DNA of 32,036 nucleotides from Chloroflexota bacterium (GTDB taxonomy: Bacteria; Chloroflexota; Anaerolineae; Promineifilales; Promineifilaceae): positions 1 to 32,036 of the forward strand of contig JAJRYT010000056.1 in assembly GCA_024275635.1 (NCBI GenBank), in the 5' to 3' direction. Positions 23,709-30,954 of this stretch are shown piece after piece. A program made the translations under genes and the position numbers. Within the stretch, counting starts at the first letter, position 1, and each line of letters starts with the position of its first letter. Under the pieces are notes generated by a model. It was given only the letters and a program-made list of their open reading frames with translations. It was not told the DNA's origin and ran no database searches.

Positions 23709-24275
23709 TTACCCTTGCTGCAGCGCTGCGCGCAGCGCCTTGAGGCCGCGATGTTGAATGGATTTGATGGCGGCCACGCTTTTATCCAACGTCCCGGCCA
23801 CTTCACGCAGCGACATACCGGCCAAGAAGCGCAACTCGACGACATCCCGCTGCGCTGGTTCTAACCGCGCCAGCGCGCGCCGGACGCGATCTATGGTGAG
23901 TTGGGTCTCGATGATTGTTGAAGGATTCTGGCCGTCATGACTCAGGTTGTGGGCGTGTTGTAGGGGGAGTGGGTGACGGCCGTTTGCGGTTCGATAATGG
24001 TCCATAATTAAGTTATAAGCGATACGGTAGAGCCAGGCGCGGAACGGGATGCCAGAAGGGCGATACTTGGGCAAATTAACCACCATGCGGGTAAAAATCT
24101 CGCCCGTCAGGTCTTCGGCCAGGCGCTGATTGTCGACGCGAGACCAGACGTAACGGAAAATTTGTGCCTGATGCCGGTCATACAATGCGCCAACCGCCTC
24201 CGCATCGCCATCCCTGGCGAGCCTGACTAATTCCACTTCGTTCAGTTCAAGCAGATACTTTTTCGTCTGATTCAT
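23709..24275 (-). CDS. ECF-type RNA polymerase sigma factor
   Basis: 188 residues with sigma region 2 at about 27-95 (LYDRHQAQIFRYVWSRV, AEDLTGEIFTRM, FRAWLYRIAYNLIMDHYR) and region 4 at about 132-182 (ALARLEPAQRDVVELRFLAGMSLREVAGTL, then SVAAIKSIQHRGLKALR). There is no region 3, as in ECF factors. It would direct RNA polymerase to a small regulon in response to an envelope signal. The FecR-type membrane protein begins five bases downstream and is the likely partner regulator. The start is the ATG at 24273-24275, with AGGCAG a short distance upstream. Confidence 0.93.
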   Translation of the reverse strand: MNQTKKYLLELNEVELVRLARDGDAEAVGALYDRHQAQIFRYVWSRVDNQRLAEDLTGEIFTRMVVNLPKYRPSGIPFRAWLYRIAYNLIMDHYRTANGRHPLPLQHAHNLSHDGQNPSTIIETQLTIDRVRRALARLEPAQRDVVELRFLAGMSLREVAGTLDKSVAAIKSIQHRGLKALRAALQQG

Positions 24276-24372
24276 GGCTGCCTAACAATATAACGGAAAG
24301 TGAACCAAAAGGATTCAAATGGGTGGATGCAGTTTTTTCTATGGCACGAGGATGCGAAGGCGAATGATAAAT

Positions 24373-25368
24373 TTACACGGGGCCGTACAGGACATTGGCG
24401 GCTAAGAGTTCTTGCAGGAGGCTGGGGACGGGCAGGGCGTAGTCGCCACGCTGCGCCGGTTCCAGGCTGGAAACAATGCGGTACCAGACTAACATGGAAC
24501 TCATCGCCCACAGCCGTTTGGCAATGGCGAATGCCGCCAGCAAATTGTCCATCGTGTCGTATGCGGCCCATGCGCTTAGGTAAATGCGGGCCAGATGGTC
24601 AAAAACCGGGTCTTCTTCTTCTATGTTCAAGCTGTTTTCCAGACTGACGAAGGTGGACCGTAGGGAGAAGAAGGGATGGGACGCGCTGCAATCGCCCCAA
24701 TCGAAGAAAATGTAACGGCCGTTTCCCACAAAAATATTGGCGTCATGCAAATCCCCATGATTGATAGTGTGCGGAATGCCATACCCCGCTAATTGTGTAT
24801 ACAGCGCCCTCATTTGTGGTACAAATCCAATGAGCTTTTCATATTCCGCCGCCGTAATCCCATCGGGCTGATCAAGAAGCAGCATGTCGGTATCTGCCAG
24901 AAGATCGTCAAAAAGCGGCGGCAATTTGTCCAGGCGGCGATCGGGAACGCCCGCGTCCAGAAGCGGATCAAGATGGTCAATCATGGCGATTTGTAAAGCC
25001 GCGTATTGGGGCAAAATCGTTTCCCAGCGGCGGCCGTGTCCTTCGCCGCGCAGGATTTCGCGCAGGCGCTGGCCGCCATCCGGCAACAGCATCCAGCCTT
25101 GCGCTAAATCGGCGGCCAGGACGGGCGGAATCTGGTCGGGGAAGCGCTGGGATAAAGCCTGGGTAAGGGCCGGTTCGTAAACAAGGATGGACGGCGTGGC
25201 TTTGAAGTAAATGTCGCCAGCGCCAGTAGGGATACGCCACACAGTTGACCAGGGGCGGGTATGGGGCTGTTCGATGTGACCGGTGCGGGTCATTTTTAGC
25301 CAAGATAATTGGTCATCAATCCAGGCCTCCGCCGCGCCGGTATCGAGTTGGGGGCTGATGTTTTTCAA
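24373..25368 (-). CDS. APH-family phosphotransferase
   Basis: 331 residues of the aminoglycoside-phosphotransferase/choline-kinase fold. The likely nucleotide-binding Lys is K56 in DIYFKATP. The catalytic loop is INHGDLHDANIF (D206, N211) and the metal-binding Asp is D223 in IFFDWGDCSASHPF. The N-terminal lobe is less conserved. Relatives phosphorylate small hydroxylated molecules such as aminoglycosides, choline, homoserine or sugars. There is no reason here to call it a resistance gene. It lies 97 bases upstream of the sigma gene on the same strand and may or may not share its transcript. Confidence 0.85.
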   Translation of the reverse strand: MKNISPQLDTGAAEAWIDDQLSWLKMTRTGHIEQPHTRPWSTVWRIPTGAGDIYFKATPSILVYEPALTQALSQRFPDQIPPVLAADLAQGWMLLPDGGQRLREILRGEGHGRRWETILPQYAALQIAMIDHLDPLLDAGVPDRRLDKLPPLFDDLLADTDMLLLDQPDGITAAEYEKLIGFVPQMRALYTQLAGYGIPHTINHGDLHDANIFVGNGRYIFFDWGDCSASHPFFSLRSTFVSLENSLNIEEEDPVFDHLARIYLSAWAAYDTMDNLLAAFAIAKRLWAMSSMLVWYRIVSSLEPAQRGDYALPVPSLLQELLAANVLYGPV

Positions 25369-25492
25369 ACCAGTTCTCCGTTTGGGGATGAATTTGTATC
25401 AGCAGTATAAACGGTCGTTTCCCAATCGCCAACTGGTTGACGGCCGTTCCCACCCCAGTTAAACTCCGCCAATTCTGCAAAAAGGAGTTGTC

Positions 25493-25966
25493 ATGGCTCA
25501 AGCCCATATCTTTCAAATTAATGCGTCCGATGGTGGGGTTCCGAAGCGGCCGTTGCGCCGCGCCGACATCAACCAAGACGGCCTCACCGTAGACAGGCAG
25601 GCCCACGCCAAAGTTCACGGCGGCCTCAACCGCGCCGTCAGCCTCTTTTCCCTGGAACGGATTCAGGCGTTACAAACCGAAGGCCATCCCATCTACCCCG
25701 GCTCCGTTGGCGAAAACGTCACCATCGCCGGGCTGGATTGGGACGCAGTTGTTCCCGGCGCGCGGCTGCAATTGGGCGAGGTCATTGTTGAAGTAACCAG
25801 CTACGCTGCCCCGTGCAATTTAATTACTGCCTCCTTCGCCGATGCAAATTCCAGCCGCATTTCTCAGAAGAAGCATCCCGGCTGGGCGCGGGCTTACAGC
25901 CGCGTTTTGCAGGCCGGAGCCATCAAAATTGGCGATGCCGTCACTCTGGAACAGCCTGATGAATAA
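25493..25966 (+). CDS. MOSC-domain protein
   Basis: 157 residues covering one MOSC domain: KVHGGLNRAVSLFS at 40-53, the GSVGENVTIAGLDW strand at 70-83, and the conserved Cys C108 in YAAPCNLI. MOSC proteins bind sulfur or molybdenum cofactor, as in molybdenum-cofactor sulfurases and the YiiM group, which detoxifies N-hydroxylated bases. This short form is nearest the stand-alone YiiM-like type. AAAAAGGAG lies about six bases before the ATG. The stop overlaps the next gene's start by eight bases. Confidence 0.88.
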   Translation: MAQAHIFQINASDGGVPKRPLRRADINQDGLTVDRQAHAKVHGGLNRAVSLFSLERIQALQTEGHPIYPGSVGENVTIAGLDWDAVVPGARLQLGEVIVEVTSYAAPCNLITASFADANSSRISQKKHPGWARAYSRVLQAGAIKIGDAVTLEQPDE

Positions 25967-26882
25967 CACTGCCGGGAATCCGGCCAAACCAAACAGTCTG
26001 TTGAACAATGTGCCCGCCATTGTGATTGTGCTGCTGCTGGTGGATAGCCTTCACTTCGTTTTTGCCCGTCTGCTGCTGCCCTATCTGCCACCCACGGTCT
26101 CCTCTTTTTATTACATGACGGTGGCGACGATTGAGATTGCCGTGTTTGCGGCCGTGCGCGGCAAGATTAAGTGGCAAATTTTTCGGGAAAATGCCCGATT
26201 TTTTCTCATCATCGGCTTTTTAGTTGCCACGGCCACGGCGATGAGTTTCGCCGCTGTCGCTTATGTTGATCCGGGAACCGCGTCGTTGATCGCCCGGATG
26301 AATACGATTTTTGCCCTGGGGTTTAGCATCTTTTGGCTAAAAGAGCGGCTGAGACGCGGGGAACAGATTGGGGCGGTTGTGGCTGTCATCGGCGTGTTTA
26401 TCATCAGCTTTCAGCCGGGTACGCCAGGCGGCCTTTTGCGGTTGGGGACGGTGCTGGTGTTGAGCGCCAATTTTGTTTACGCGCTGCACGCTGCCATTGT
26501 AAAACGGTACGGCGAGGAAATTGAGTTTACTAATTTTTTCCTGTTTCGCATGACAACTTCCATCCTATTTTTGCTGATTTTTGCCACCGTGCGCGGCGAG
26601 ATGGTCTGGCCGCGCGGGCCGCAGGTCTGGTGGATTTTGCTGCTGGCCGGTACGCTCAATGTGACGGTCAGCCGGACGTTGTATTACCTGGCGCTGCGTC
26701 ATTTCAAATTGAGTGTTCACACGATTTTGTTGACGCTCAGTCCGGTGGTAACGATTTTGTGGTCGCTGGCGCTGTTTGGAACACGGCCGTCTCTGCAAGG
26801 ACTCCTGGGCGGCCTGATTGTCATTGTGGGAGTCATCCTGGTGACAACGAGCCGGAACGGGAAACTGCCGTCAGCTGTATAA
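25959..26882 (+). CDS. EamA-family (DMT superfamily) transporter
   Basis: 307 residues with about ten membrane segments arranged as two five-helix EamA repeats (about 18-155 and 165-300). Family marks include the helix ending IFALGFSIFWLKERLRRGEQIGAVVAVIGVFII and, in the second half, LSPVVTILWSLALFGTRPSLQGLLGGLIVIVGVILV. It exports or imports small metabolites; the substrate is unknown. The start at 25959 overlaps the MOSC stop by eight bases; the longer open frame from 25842 lies inside the MOSC gene and is rejected. Confidence 0.88.
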   Translation: MNNTAGNPAKPNSLLNNVPAIVIVLLLVDSLHFVFARLLLPYLPPTVSSFYYMTVATIEIAVFAAVRGKIKWQIFRENARFFLIIGFLVATATAMSFAAVAYVDPGTASLIARMNTIFALGFSIFWLKERLRRGEQIGAVVAVIGVFIISFQPGTPGGLLRLGTVLVLSANFVYALHAAIVKRYGEEIEFTNFFLFRMTTSILFLLIFATVRGEMVWPRGPQVWWILLLAGTLNVTVSRTLYYLALRHFKLSVHTILLTLSPVVTILWSLALFGTRPSLQGLLGGLIVIVGVILVTTSRNGKLPSAV

Positions 26883-26934
26883 ATCATGACCCGTACAAAA
26901 CAAATTCATTTTTGTGACCATACAGCCTCTCTGG

Positions 26935-26997
26935 AGACCTGCGTGGTTTTTGCACGCTATTTTGTCGTCATCTCTCCGGTGAAAACCTCGCAGGTCT
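26935..26997. repeat. inverted repeat with AGACCTGCG arms
   Basis: AGACCTGCGTGGTTTT at 26935-26950 pairs with 26982-26997 with one mismatch, around a 31-base loop. It follows the EamA gene. Immediately after come CACGAATT-type units at 27018-27050, which recur at the right edge of the window. The 214-base gap is otherwise empty. Confidence 0.7.
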
Positions 26998-27096
26998 GGA
27001 TGGTTGCTTGTTTTTTGCCACGAATTAACATAGATTTTCACGAATTAAAATCCTCTTCGCGTATTTTCGCTGCTGTCATAGGAGAACGATAAAGGA

Positions 27097-27495
27097 ATGA
27101 AAAATCAAGACAATTCAACACACATCTGGAAATTCATTGGCCTGACGGCGCTGGCTGTTTTTGTGGGTAGTATTTTATGGTCAATGTGGGTGGAGACGTT
27201 ACGGCCGTTATTCCGACAAGGTAACACAGCCGCTATCATCAATAACTTAGTCGGCCGGCCGCTCATCCTCATTGGCGTGGGTATCTTCGTTTACGGCGGG
27301 GTTGTCTTTATGCGCGACACATTTGGCGCGTTAAGGGATGAAACGATGCAGAAGAATACGGCCGTTATCACCGCCGCCCCCTATCACCGTTTTCAAATGT
27401 TCCAGATAGTCGCTATCTTCCTTCTTTATGACAGCGGCGACGAGGAGAACAAATGCTTCACCTGCCCACCGGATTTGCAAGTTGGCGCACTTTGA
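27097..27495 (+). CDS. small hypothetical membrane protein with a repeat-like tail
   Basis: 132 residues, not recognised. Two membrane segments are clear (about 12-31, FIGLTALAVFVGSILWSMW, and about 53-72, PLILIGVGIFVYGGVVF). After about residue 95 the sequence turns into CFTCPPDLQVGAL, read from low-value intergenic-type sequence, so the gene may have lost its original C terminus. TAGGAG and AAAGGA precede the ATG. Two ACGGCCGT copies lie inside, at about 27200 and 27358, as in the rest of the chromosome. Confidence 0.55.
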   Translation: MKNQDNSTHIWKFIGLTALAVFVGSILWSMWVETLRPLFRQGNTAAIINNLVGRPLILIGVGIFVYGGVVFMRDTFGALRDETMQKNTAVITAAPYHRFQMFQIVAIFLLYDSGDEENKCFTCPPDLQVGAL

Positions 27496-27580
27496 TTGAT
27501 CACAGTCAAAGTCTGCAAAAATCGCGGCGCCAGATGTCGAAGGCGGGTCAGAGCGTAAGCTAAGCGGAGTTGGGTGGCAA

Positions 27581-28540
27581 TCACTTTTCCCTCTCCGTGA
27601 TTTCATCAGCTAAACAACCAACTATTCCATCGACCCATACTGTTTCATCATAAAGGGAAGAATCATTTACAAATTCTTCCCAATCTGTCATCAATTGCGA
27701 TAGTTCATTCAATCGGGCTTCCTGCACCTGGGATGCAAAATAGAAAAATGGGCATACATGCACTGGATTACCTTCTGATGACGCATAGAGTATGCCTATT
27801 TCCACAATCCCTAATCCCGCTTGTGATTCTGCGTTTAAGGGACCAACTTCTGCGATTTCCTGCCCCGCATTGACTTGGTCACCTTCTTGAACTGTTGGAT
27901 TGATGACATGTTCCAATTCGAAAACAACGTAACACGATTCGTCTATGCCAGCAGGCAAAATTTGAATCGAAACATCTCCTAAAGATTGCGTGCTCCATAA
28001 ATCACTAATACGCACAACACTGCCATCGAGGGGCGACCTCACTTTTGTTTTTAGCGGCGCTAAAAAAGTTGGCTGTGGATTTGCTTTATCTTTCCCTGTA
28101 TCAGACATGCTACCCGGTATTACAAATCCAAATGGAAAAAATATCCGAGAAAACATAATTGACCCTTCTGGGAAAAATACATCTCCAGCCAGATTCGTAT
28201 CTGGGTTGTACTTGTCGATATTTATAACATGCCGAGTCAGTACTGATGGCATGCAGCTCCTGCTGTTCTCTTCATCTTTATCGCCAGATTCGGACTTTGG
28301 GAATGTGGGAGTCGCTACTATCTCCATTGGTTTCGTCCGAGTAGGTTTTTCAATAGTAGTAATTGGGGGCATTGTCGTCCCGGAAACAGTCATGCCATTA
28401 GGAGAATTTGTCTCAGTTTGTGCGACGGTTAACGTTACTGAAGAAGATGGCCCAGAGATAGATTTTTGTGCCGGAACCAATGAACAAGCACTAAAAAAAA
28501 GAGTTGCCCAAATTGCTGATTTGCCAATCTGCTTTATCAT
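27581..28540 (-). CDS. lipoprotein with a degenerate M23-like domain
   Basis: 319 residues. An N-terminal signal ends in a lipobox-like FSAC with C19 as the probable lipidated Cys, then comes a Ser/Thr/Pro-rich stretch (about 25-90). The C-terminal domain (about 155-270) has the beta pattern of M23 or biotinyl-type hybrid folds: VRSPLDGSVVRI, FELEHVINPTVQEGDQVNAGQEIAEVG. The metal ligands of an active M23 peptidase (HxxxD and HxH) are not complete, so it is probably non-enzymatic. Its sequence is AT-richer than its neighbours, has no ACGGCCGT copy, and starts about 23 bases from an attC-like site, all suggesting acquisition. Confidence 0.65.
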   Translation of the reverse strand: MIKQIGKSAIWATLFFSACSLVPAQKSISGPSSSVTLTVAQTETNSPNGMTVSGTTMPPITTIEKPTRTKPMEIVATPTFPKSESGDKDEENSRSCMPSVLTRHVINIDKYNPDTNLAGDVFFPEGSIMFSRIFFPFGFVIPGSMSDTGKDKANPQPTFLAPLKTKVRSPLDGSVVRISDLWSTQSLGDVSIQILPAGIDESCYVVFELEHVINPTVQEGDQVNAGQEIAEVGPLNAESQAGLGIVEIGILYASSEGNPVHVCPFFYFASQVQEARLNELSQLMTDWEEFVNDSSLYDETVWVDGIVGCLADEITEREK

Positions 28541-28562
28541 GTTAACAAGGTAATTTTATGCC

Positions 28563-28685
28563 GCCTAACGTTTTGTTCAGCGGACGCGAGAGAAAGCTAA
28601 CCTCAACGGATAAGACTACTAATCACCATGTATTTGAAGGGCAAATAAGCCCCAGTCGCGTACTCCGCTGCAACATTTGTTAGCG
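28563..28685 (-). repeat. attC-like (integron cassette recombination) site
   Basis: 123 bases with attC architecture. On the minus strand the 3' end reads GTTAGGC (fits GTTRRRY), and its partner core CTAAC/GTTAG lies at the other end. Inside, CAGCGGA (28578-28584) pairs with TCCGCTG (28664-28670) and CGCGA pairs with TCGCG. TGTT/AACA can pair if the base at 28671 stays extrahelical, as known attC sites require. The length is within the attC range. The lipoprotein start is about 23 bases beyond the GTTAGGC end, the normal cassette spacing. No integrase is in the window. Confidence 0.55.
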
Positions 28686-28796
28686 CACTAAAGTTAGAAG
28701 GAAGTAAGCTAAACTTCCTTGAATTTAGAATTCGCATCATTAACAATCTTATGTGACGTAGTACTAACCTGTTCGTAAATATTCATTCGGAATTAA

Positions 28797-28927
28797 CTTA
28801 GGGTTCGTTCAAAATTAACTTTGCAGTTTGCTGGTAATTGGTAATTGAGTAATTGGGTAATTACCAGTTACCAATTACCTGGTTACAATTTTTCAAACGC
28901 CAAAGTTATAAACGAACGCACCCTTAG
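28797..28927. mobile_element. MITE-like repeat, copy 2
   Basis: 131 bases with the same ends as the copy at 13187-13302: TTAGGGTTCGTTCAAAATT... on the left and ...AAACGAACGCACCCTTAG on the right. Extra GTAATTG-type units in the middle account for the 16-base size difference. About 40 bases at the left and 45 at the right are nearly identical between copies. It encodes no transposase. Confidence 0.8.
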
Positions 28928-29120
28928 CGTTTTTGAGATCGGAAACTGGGGATTAACCAGTCTCCAGTTTCCAACCAATAATGAATACCTCCCAAACAAC
29001 GCCGGATTCCTAACATCTTCCTTCATCTTTTCAGACCTCTCCTGCAACCTTTTTACCATTATACTGTACAAGGTAACAATAAGCCGCCAAACACGCAATA
29101 TAATTTAAGGAAGATAAACC

Positions 29121-30890
29121 ATGTCCCAAACTAGGATAAGCCCCCTTTTTCTCCTGCTCATGCTCCTCCTGATCGCTTGCGGCAGCGCAGGGGAGGAAGA
29201 AACGTCTCCCGCCGTTCCGCCGCCAGACGTTTTCGACATTTTGCCGACCGATATTCCGGCCGTTGAGTTTCCCCCCACTGACATCCCTCCCTTACAGACG
29301 GCCGAAGCGGGGCCAATCCGCCCCGGCTGTGGTGATTACCGGCTGCTGGTCACTATCAAGACGGACGCGGTCGGAGCCGGGGCACGCGTCTCCGGGCCGG
29401 AAGGGGAAGTAGATGTGGTCTGGAATTTGTACGGGCCAGGTCTGGCGCTCAGCGACCCGCCGGCCGCGCCCCGCGTATTCAATGAAGATAACCGGGAAGC
29501 GTTTGGCATTGAAGGAAATGAGGAAAATGCGCCGGTAACGGCCAGCTTTATCCTGCTACTCTCCGGCGTTCGGCAGGGGCAGCGGTTGACGCTGGAAATG
29601 GGACAGGACGCGCCCGGCGCTAACGGAACGGCCGTCACCATCGCCAACGCCAACAACGGCGTCAACGACAATGCGTCGGTTTTGGGCCGTTTCCAGGTGA
29701 GCAAGACGGTTCAAACAGCAACGGTTGACTTATGCGCCGCTAAACCAATGCGCCAGTTGACGCCGCCCGCCAACTCTCTGTCTCCTCGCGTCCTGGCCTT
29801 CTTTTACCCCTGGTGGGGCACAACGGCCGTACCAGACTCCCCTTACCGGTGCAGCGGCGACTCCTTTGGTTGGATACGGGAGGCAAACGGCCGTCGCGTC
29901 TTCGTCACCGCCCATACCCCCATTGCGCGGGAGGGCGACCAGATCATCTACCGGCAGACGGCTTGTTGGATGGAGGAGACAGATGGAGACGGCCGTAACG
30001 GGCAAATCTACGACGTATACGAAATCCACTTCCTGGCCGAGCAGATGAAATTGGCGCAAACTTACGGCATAGACGCCTTTGCCGCCTCTGTGCATGGCGA
30101 CAGCCCTGTGGAAATGGACTACCTGCGCCAAAAACTCCTGCCCGTCGCCGCCCGAATGAACTTTGAGATCGCCCCTTTGTACGAAGCGCCGGAAACCGGC
30201 TGGGACTACGACGATGCAGCCGACGTCGCCAAAGTGGGCGGCCATCTGCGCCAACTGGTTGAGATGTTTGCCGGACAGTCCGCCACCGTCACCATTCCCG
30301 ATGAAACCGGCGCAGAGCAAATTGTCATCTTTGTAGACCCGGCTGTGCTGGCCCGCTTTACTACGGCCGAAACGTGGGTTGCCATCCGGGAACAGATAAA
30401 CGAAGCCGGCATCCCCTATTTTCTCTTTAGCGGGCCGAGCGCGTTTGCCCACGTTTTCTCAACCGGGTTTGACGGCGTTTACAACGATCTGGAAGTGATT
30501 GAGACCTATGAAGCCCCCCTGGGCCTGGAACCCTACGCCTTGCGGGATGAACGCCGCCTGGCCTATCGGGCCGCCGCCTGGATGGCGCAGGAACGGGGGA
30601 TGCCCTACGCCTTGCCCGTCGTCCTCGGCTGGGAGGGGTCCCCGGCGCTTCTCGGCCCGGAAGATGTACCGCTCACCCGCGACTATGGCGCGCCGGGAGC
30701 GTATGGGACTTATTATCGCGTGCGATGGGAAGATGCCCTGGAACATTATCCCGACTGGATTGTGATCACCTCCTGGAACGAATGGGCCGAAGGAACGGAG
30801 ATTGAACCCTCGCAGGAATACCCTCCCGCTCGCTTTAACTTTCTCCTGGCAACGAAAGCGTATGCCTGTATCTGGCGCGGGGATTGTTGA
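29121..30890 (+). CDS. lipoprotein with a GH99-like catalytic domain
   Basis: 589 residues: signal peptide and lipobox LLIAC with C20 lipidated, a Pro-rich linker, a beta-sandwich-like region (about 70-200), then a barrel domain (about 220-585). VLAFFYPWWGT, YGIDAFAASVHG, YEAPETGWDY and the C-terminal VITSWNEWAEGTEIEPSQEY fit the GH99/GH71-type glycosidases (endo-alpha-1,2-mannosidase group). Relatives cut mannose-containing glycans, so this may be a surface glycan hydrolase; the true substrate is unknown. It starts at the ATG at 29121 with AAGGAAGAT upstream. Four ACGGCCGT copies lie within, so it looks native. Confidence 0.78.
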   Translation: MSQTRISPLFLLLMLLLIACGSAGEEETSPAVPPPDVFDILPTDIPAVEFPPTDIPPLQTAEAGPIRPGCGDYRLLVTIKTDAVGAGARVSGPEGEVDVVWNLYGPGLALSDPPAAPRVFNEDNREAFGIEGNEENAPVTASFILLLSGVRQGQRLTLEMGQDAPGANGTAVTIANANNGVNDNASVLGRFQVSKTVQTATVDLCAAKPMRQLTPPANSLSPRVLAFFYPWWGTTAVPDSPYRCSGDSFGWIREANGRRVFVTAHTPIAREGDQIIYRQTACWMEETDGDGRNGQIYDVYEIHFLAEQMKLAQTYGIDAFAASVHGDSPVEMDYLRQKLLPVAARMNFEIAPLYEAPETGWDYDDAADVAKVGGHLRQLVEMFAGQSATVTIPDETGAEQIVIFVDPAVLARFTTAETWVAIREQINEAGIPYFLFSGPSAFAHVFSTGFDGVYNDLEVIETYEAPLGLEPYALRDERRLAYRAAAWMAQERGMPYALPVVLGWEGSPALLGPEDVPLTRDYGAPGAYGTYYRVRWEDALEHYPDWIVITSWNEWAEGTEIEPSQEYPPARFNFLLATKAYACIWRGDC

Positions 30891-30954
30891 TGACGCATAT
30901 GGAAGCAAACCATACCCAAAGCAGTTATCATGTTCCTGCTTGTGAGGACAACTG

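Larger units (their letters stand above)
28541..29120. other. 580-base non-coding region with an attC-like site, a MITE copy and a hairpin
   Basis: No credible gene. In order it holds the attC-like site (28563-28685), about 110 bases with no recognised element, the second MITE-like copy (28797-28927), a GGAAACTGG/CCAGTTTCC hairpin at about 28940-28972, and AT-rich sequence leading to the GH99-like gene at 29121. Short open frames here are translations of the repeats. Confidence 0.7.

Noticed and set aside
24373..25368. Antibiotic-resistance phosphotransferase
   Set aside because: Only the general APH fold is visible, and neighbours give no resistance or mobile context.
25842..25958. Longer start for the EamA transporter
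   Set aside because: It lies within the MOSC gene in another frame; membrane homology begins after the ATG at 25959.
27331..27606. Short minus-strand gene near the small membrane protein
   Set aside because: It overlaps two better frames and reads as repeat-type sequence.
28883..29098. Short minus-strand gene
   Set aside because: Half of it is the MITE copy and the rest a hairpin; there are no protein-like features.
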